Shown piece after piece: positions 12,297 through 13,239 of a stretch of 13,239 nt of DNA. Source of the stretch: Clostridiales bacterium (GTDB lineage Bacteria > Bacillota > Clostridia > Peptostreptococcales > T1SED10-28); NCBI GenBank assembly GCA_007134725.1, contig SLKF01000078.1, positions 1 to 13,239 of the forward strand. The letters run 5' to 3'. The position numbers and the translations under genes were made by a program. The first letter of the stretch is position 1. Each line of letters starts with the position of its first letter. The notes under the pieces are model-generated. The model did not search any database and had not been told where the DNA came from. It saw nothing but the letters and a program-made list of their open reading frames with translations.

Positions 12297-12461
12297 TTTA
12301 GTTATCTGAAAAGTGAGGATCAGGAGGATGAACCCGGGGATGTGAAAATCTTTGCAGAAATTGTGACCTTTGAAAAGTCCCATAAGGAAATAGAAGAGTT
12401 GGCAGGGAAACTGAGTTTGGAGAATAAAGTGACCTCGGTTGGATGGAAGGCCAGTGTATAA
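12297..12461 (+). pseudogene. headless second copy of the mgtC 3' end
   Basis: This stretch encodes SYLKSEDQED through GWKASV and a TAA stop, the same 53 residues as the end of the MgtC-family protein (11539-11700), differing at only two residues (A to T, T to A). At DNA level I count 21 differences in 162 bases, 19 of them silent, counting the changed stop codon. The similarity begins near TTAG(C/T)TATCTG and continues, more weakly, for about 40 bases after the stop. In-frame, a TAG lies at 12255-12257 and there is no start codon with a binding site, so it is not translated as a protein by any normal means. It is a truncated former gene or an imported fragment. Confidence 0.85.
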
Positions 12462-12530
12462 TCCGATCCGGTAGTGAAGCGGTTGCGGATATGTTAAGAG
12501 AGTAAGTGAAATTCTTATAGTATGTGGAAT

Positions 12531-12569
12531 TACAAAAACCACCAACCCTTAGGGCTGGTGGTTTTTGTA
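12531..12569. terminator. strong bidirectional intrinsic terminator
   Basis: TACAAAAACCACCAACCC (12531-12548) pairs with GGGCTGGTGGTTTTTGTA (12552-12569) over 18 positions with a single A-C mismatch and a 3-base loop. The T-tract on the + strand and A-tract on the left make it work in either direction. It separates the mgtC fragment from citC. Confidence 0.85.
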
Positions 12570-12624
12570 TCCAGGAAAAGGTGATTCTGGTATCGTGCAT
12601 AGATCTTTTAGTATTCAAGTGGTA

Positions 12625-12654
12625 TTCATTTAGTTTTTGATGATATGATATAAT
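12625..12654 (+). promoter_or_regulatory. extended -10 promoter of citC
   Basis: A perfect TATAAT (12649-12654) is preceded by TG-A (12646-12648), making a full extended -10 element. The -35 (TTCATT, 12625-12630, 18-base spacer) is weak, as is usual when TGn is present. It lies about 94 bases before the citC ATG, leaving a leader of roughly 85 bases with no fold that I recognise. Confidence 0.65.
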
Positions 12655-12747
12655 GAAAAAAAGATTCTGTGAAATACAGTGTTTTTTATGTAACCGTATC
12701 AGAGGAAAAAGGCAATAGAAGAATGCAAAAGATTAAGGAGGTCTTAT

Positions 12748-13239
12748 ATGAACATCGAGTTTGAAACCACCATACGGGAAATGAACACCGAGCGGGACCA
12801 AAATAGGGTCCGGTCTTTGTTAAAGGAACAGGATCTTAAATTGGAAAAGGACGTTGAATATACCATCGGGGTTCTAATTAAAAAAGAGTTGATCGGTACC
12901 GGCTCTTTAAGTGGAAAAGTGTTGAAATCCATCGCGGTAAAAAAGAATTTCCAAGGAACCGGAGTGACGAATAAAATTGTATCCGAACTGATAAATGAAG
13001 CATTTTATCGGGGGCGAAATCATCTCTTTGTGTATACGAAACCGGAAAATCGCCTTATTTTTGAGGATCTGGGCTTTTACACCGTTGCGGAAGTGGAAAA
13101 TCAGGTGTGCTTACTGGAAAATGATAAAGACGGAGTCCGAAACTTTGTGCAGGAACTCGAAGGAAAAAAAGTAGAAGGAAAAACCCTAGGGTCCATTGTG
13201 ATGAACTGTAATCCCTTTACCCTAGGTCATCAATACTTA
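12748..13239 (+). CDS. citC: citrate lyase ligase, N-terminal part (runs off the window)
   Basis: The first 164 residues of [citrate (pro-3S)-lyase] ligase are present, about half of the usual 340-350. Residues 1-125 are a GNAT-like domain with the acetyl-CoA loop pattern KKNFQGTGVTNKIVSELI (65-82) and NRLIFEDLGF (101-110). The cytidylyltransferase-like domain begins at 147, with GSIVMNCNPFTLGHQYL (148-164) containing the nucleotide-binding NPFTLGH motif. The enzyme acetylates the prosthetic group of the citrate lyase acyl carrier protein using acetate and ATP, activating the lyase in anaerobic citrate fermentation. AAGGAGG (12735-12741) precedes ATG 12748 by 6 bases. In most genomes citC is followed by citD, citE and citF, which would lie beyond the right edge. 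No internal stop is seen to the end of the window. Confidence 0.93.
   Translation, partial: MNIEFETTIREMNTERDQNRVRSLLKEQDLKLEKDVEYTIGVLIKKELIGTGSLSGKVLKSIAVKKNFQGTGVTNKIVSELINEAFYRGRNHLFVYTKPENRLIFEDLGFYTVAEVENQVCLLENDKDGVRNFVQELEGKKVEGKTLGSIVMNCNPFTLGHQYL

Noticed and set aside
12279..12618. Two open frames on the minus strand over the mgtC fragment (88 and 106 residues)
   Set aside because: They are the antisense of the duplicated mgtC tail. The same antisense frame exists opposite the intact gene at 11392-11622. Neither has a convincing ribosome binding site.
1..13239. CRISPR arrays, tRNA/rRNA genes, intact insertion sequences, phage genes
   Set aside because: I looked for regularly spaced repeats, clover-leaf signatures, transposase/integrase motifs and phage structural genes, and found none.

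Overview
The window looks like chromosomal DNA of a low-to-moderate-G+C Gram-positive bacterium, most likely a member of the Clostridia (an Alkaliphilus/Tindallia-like lineage is a guess from gene content). The support is strong AAGGAGG-type ribosome binding sites before nearly every gene, occasional GTG starts, short intrinsic terminators with T-tracts, a 46-residue lmo0937-type membrane peptide, and the start of citrate lyase ligase (citC). I see no rRNA, tRNA, CRISPR array, intact transposase, integrase or phage structural gene.

Layout, left to right. (1) 1-596: an 86-residue two-helix membrane protein flanked by inverted repeats, including a long perfect palindrome at 391-437. (2) 597-2326: a tight three-gene operon on the + strand, encoding a SpoT/MESH1-like HD hydrolase, an aspartate/glutamate racemase family protein and a small flavodoxin, closed by a textbook terminator. 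(3) 2362-5018: a two-gene ABC exporter (ATPase plus a 12-helix permease with two related halves, of the type annotated as antibiotic/polyketide exporters), ending at a large hairpin shared with the next, convergent gene. (4) 5031-7751 (- strand): a 906-residue MalT-type LuxR regulator with an N-terminal hexaproline. (5) 7879-9714: a divergent SGNH/GDSL hydrolase with a very good sigma-A promoter, then an AraC-type regulator fused to a GyrI-like ligand-binding domain, then a terminator. (6) 9795-10968: an unrecognised membrane-anchored protein, then a perfect SigB-type promoter driving the 46-residue lmo0937-like peptide and its terminator. (7) 11005-12569: an MgtC/SapB family gene, an AT-rich interval with a 95-residue orphan gene on the - strand, and a second, headless copy of the last 53 codons of mgtC. 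(8) 12625-13239: a promoter and the first 164 codons of citC, cut by the window edge.

How the genes fit together. The first operon could combine nucleotide-alarmone housekeeping with amino-acid and redox chemistry, but the link is inferred only from operon structure. The ABC exporter, the two ligand-sensing regulators and the GyrI-like domain suggest sensing and export of small toxic molecules. The SigB-type promoter, lmo0937-like peptide and MgtC homologue suggest an envelope/general stress segment. The best candidates for a second look are the mgtC tail duplication, whose differences are almost all synonymous, the perfect SigB promoter, and the promoter that overlaps the terminator just before mgtC. 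I do not see clear evidence of a wholly new multi-gene system.
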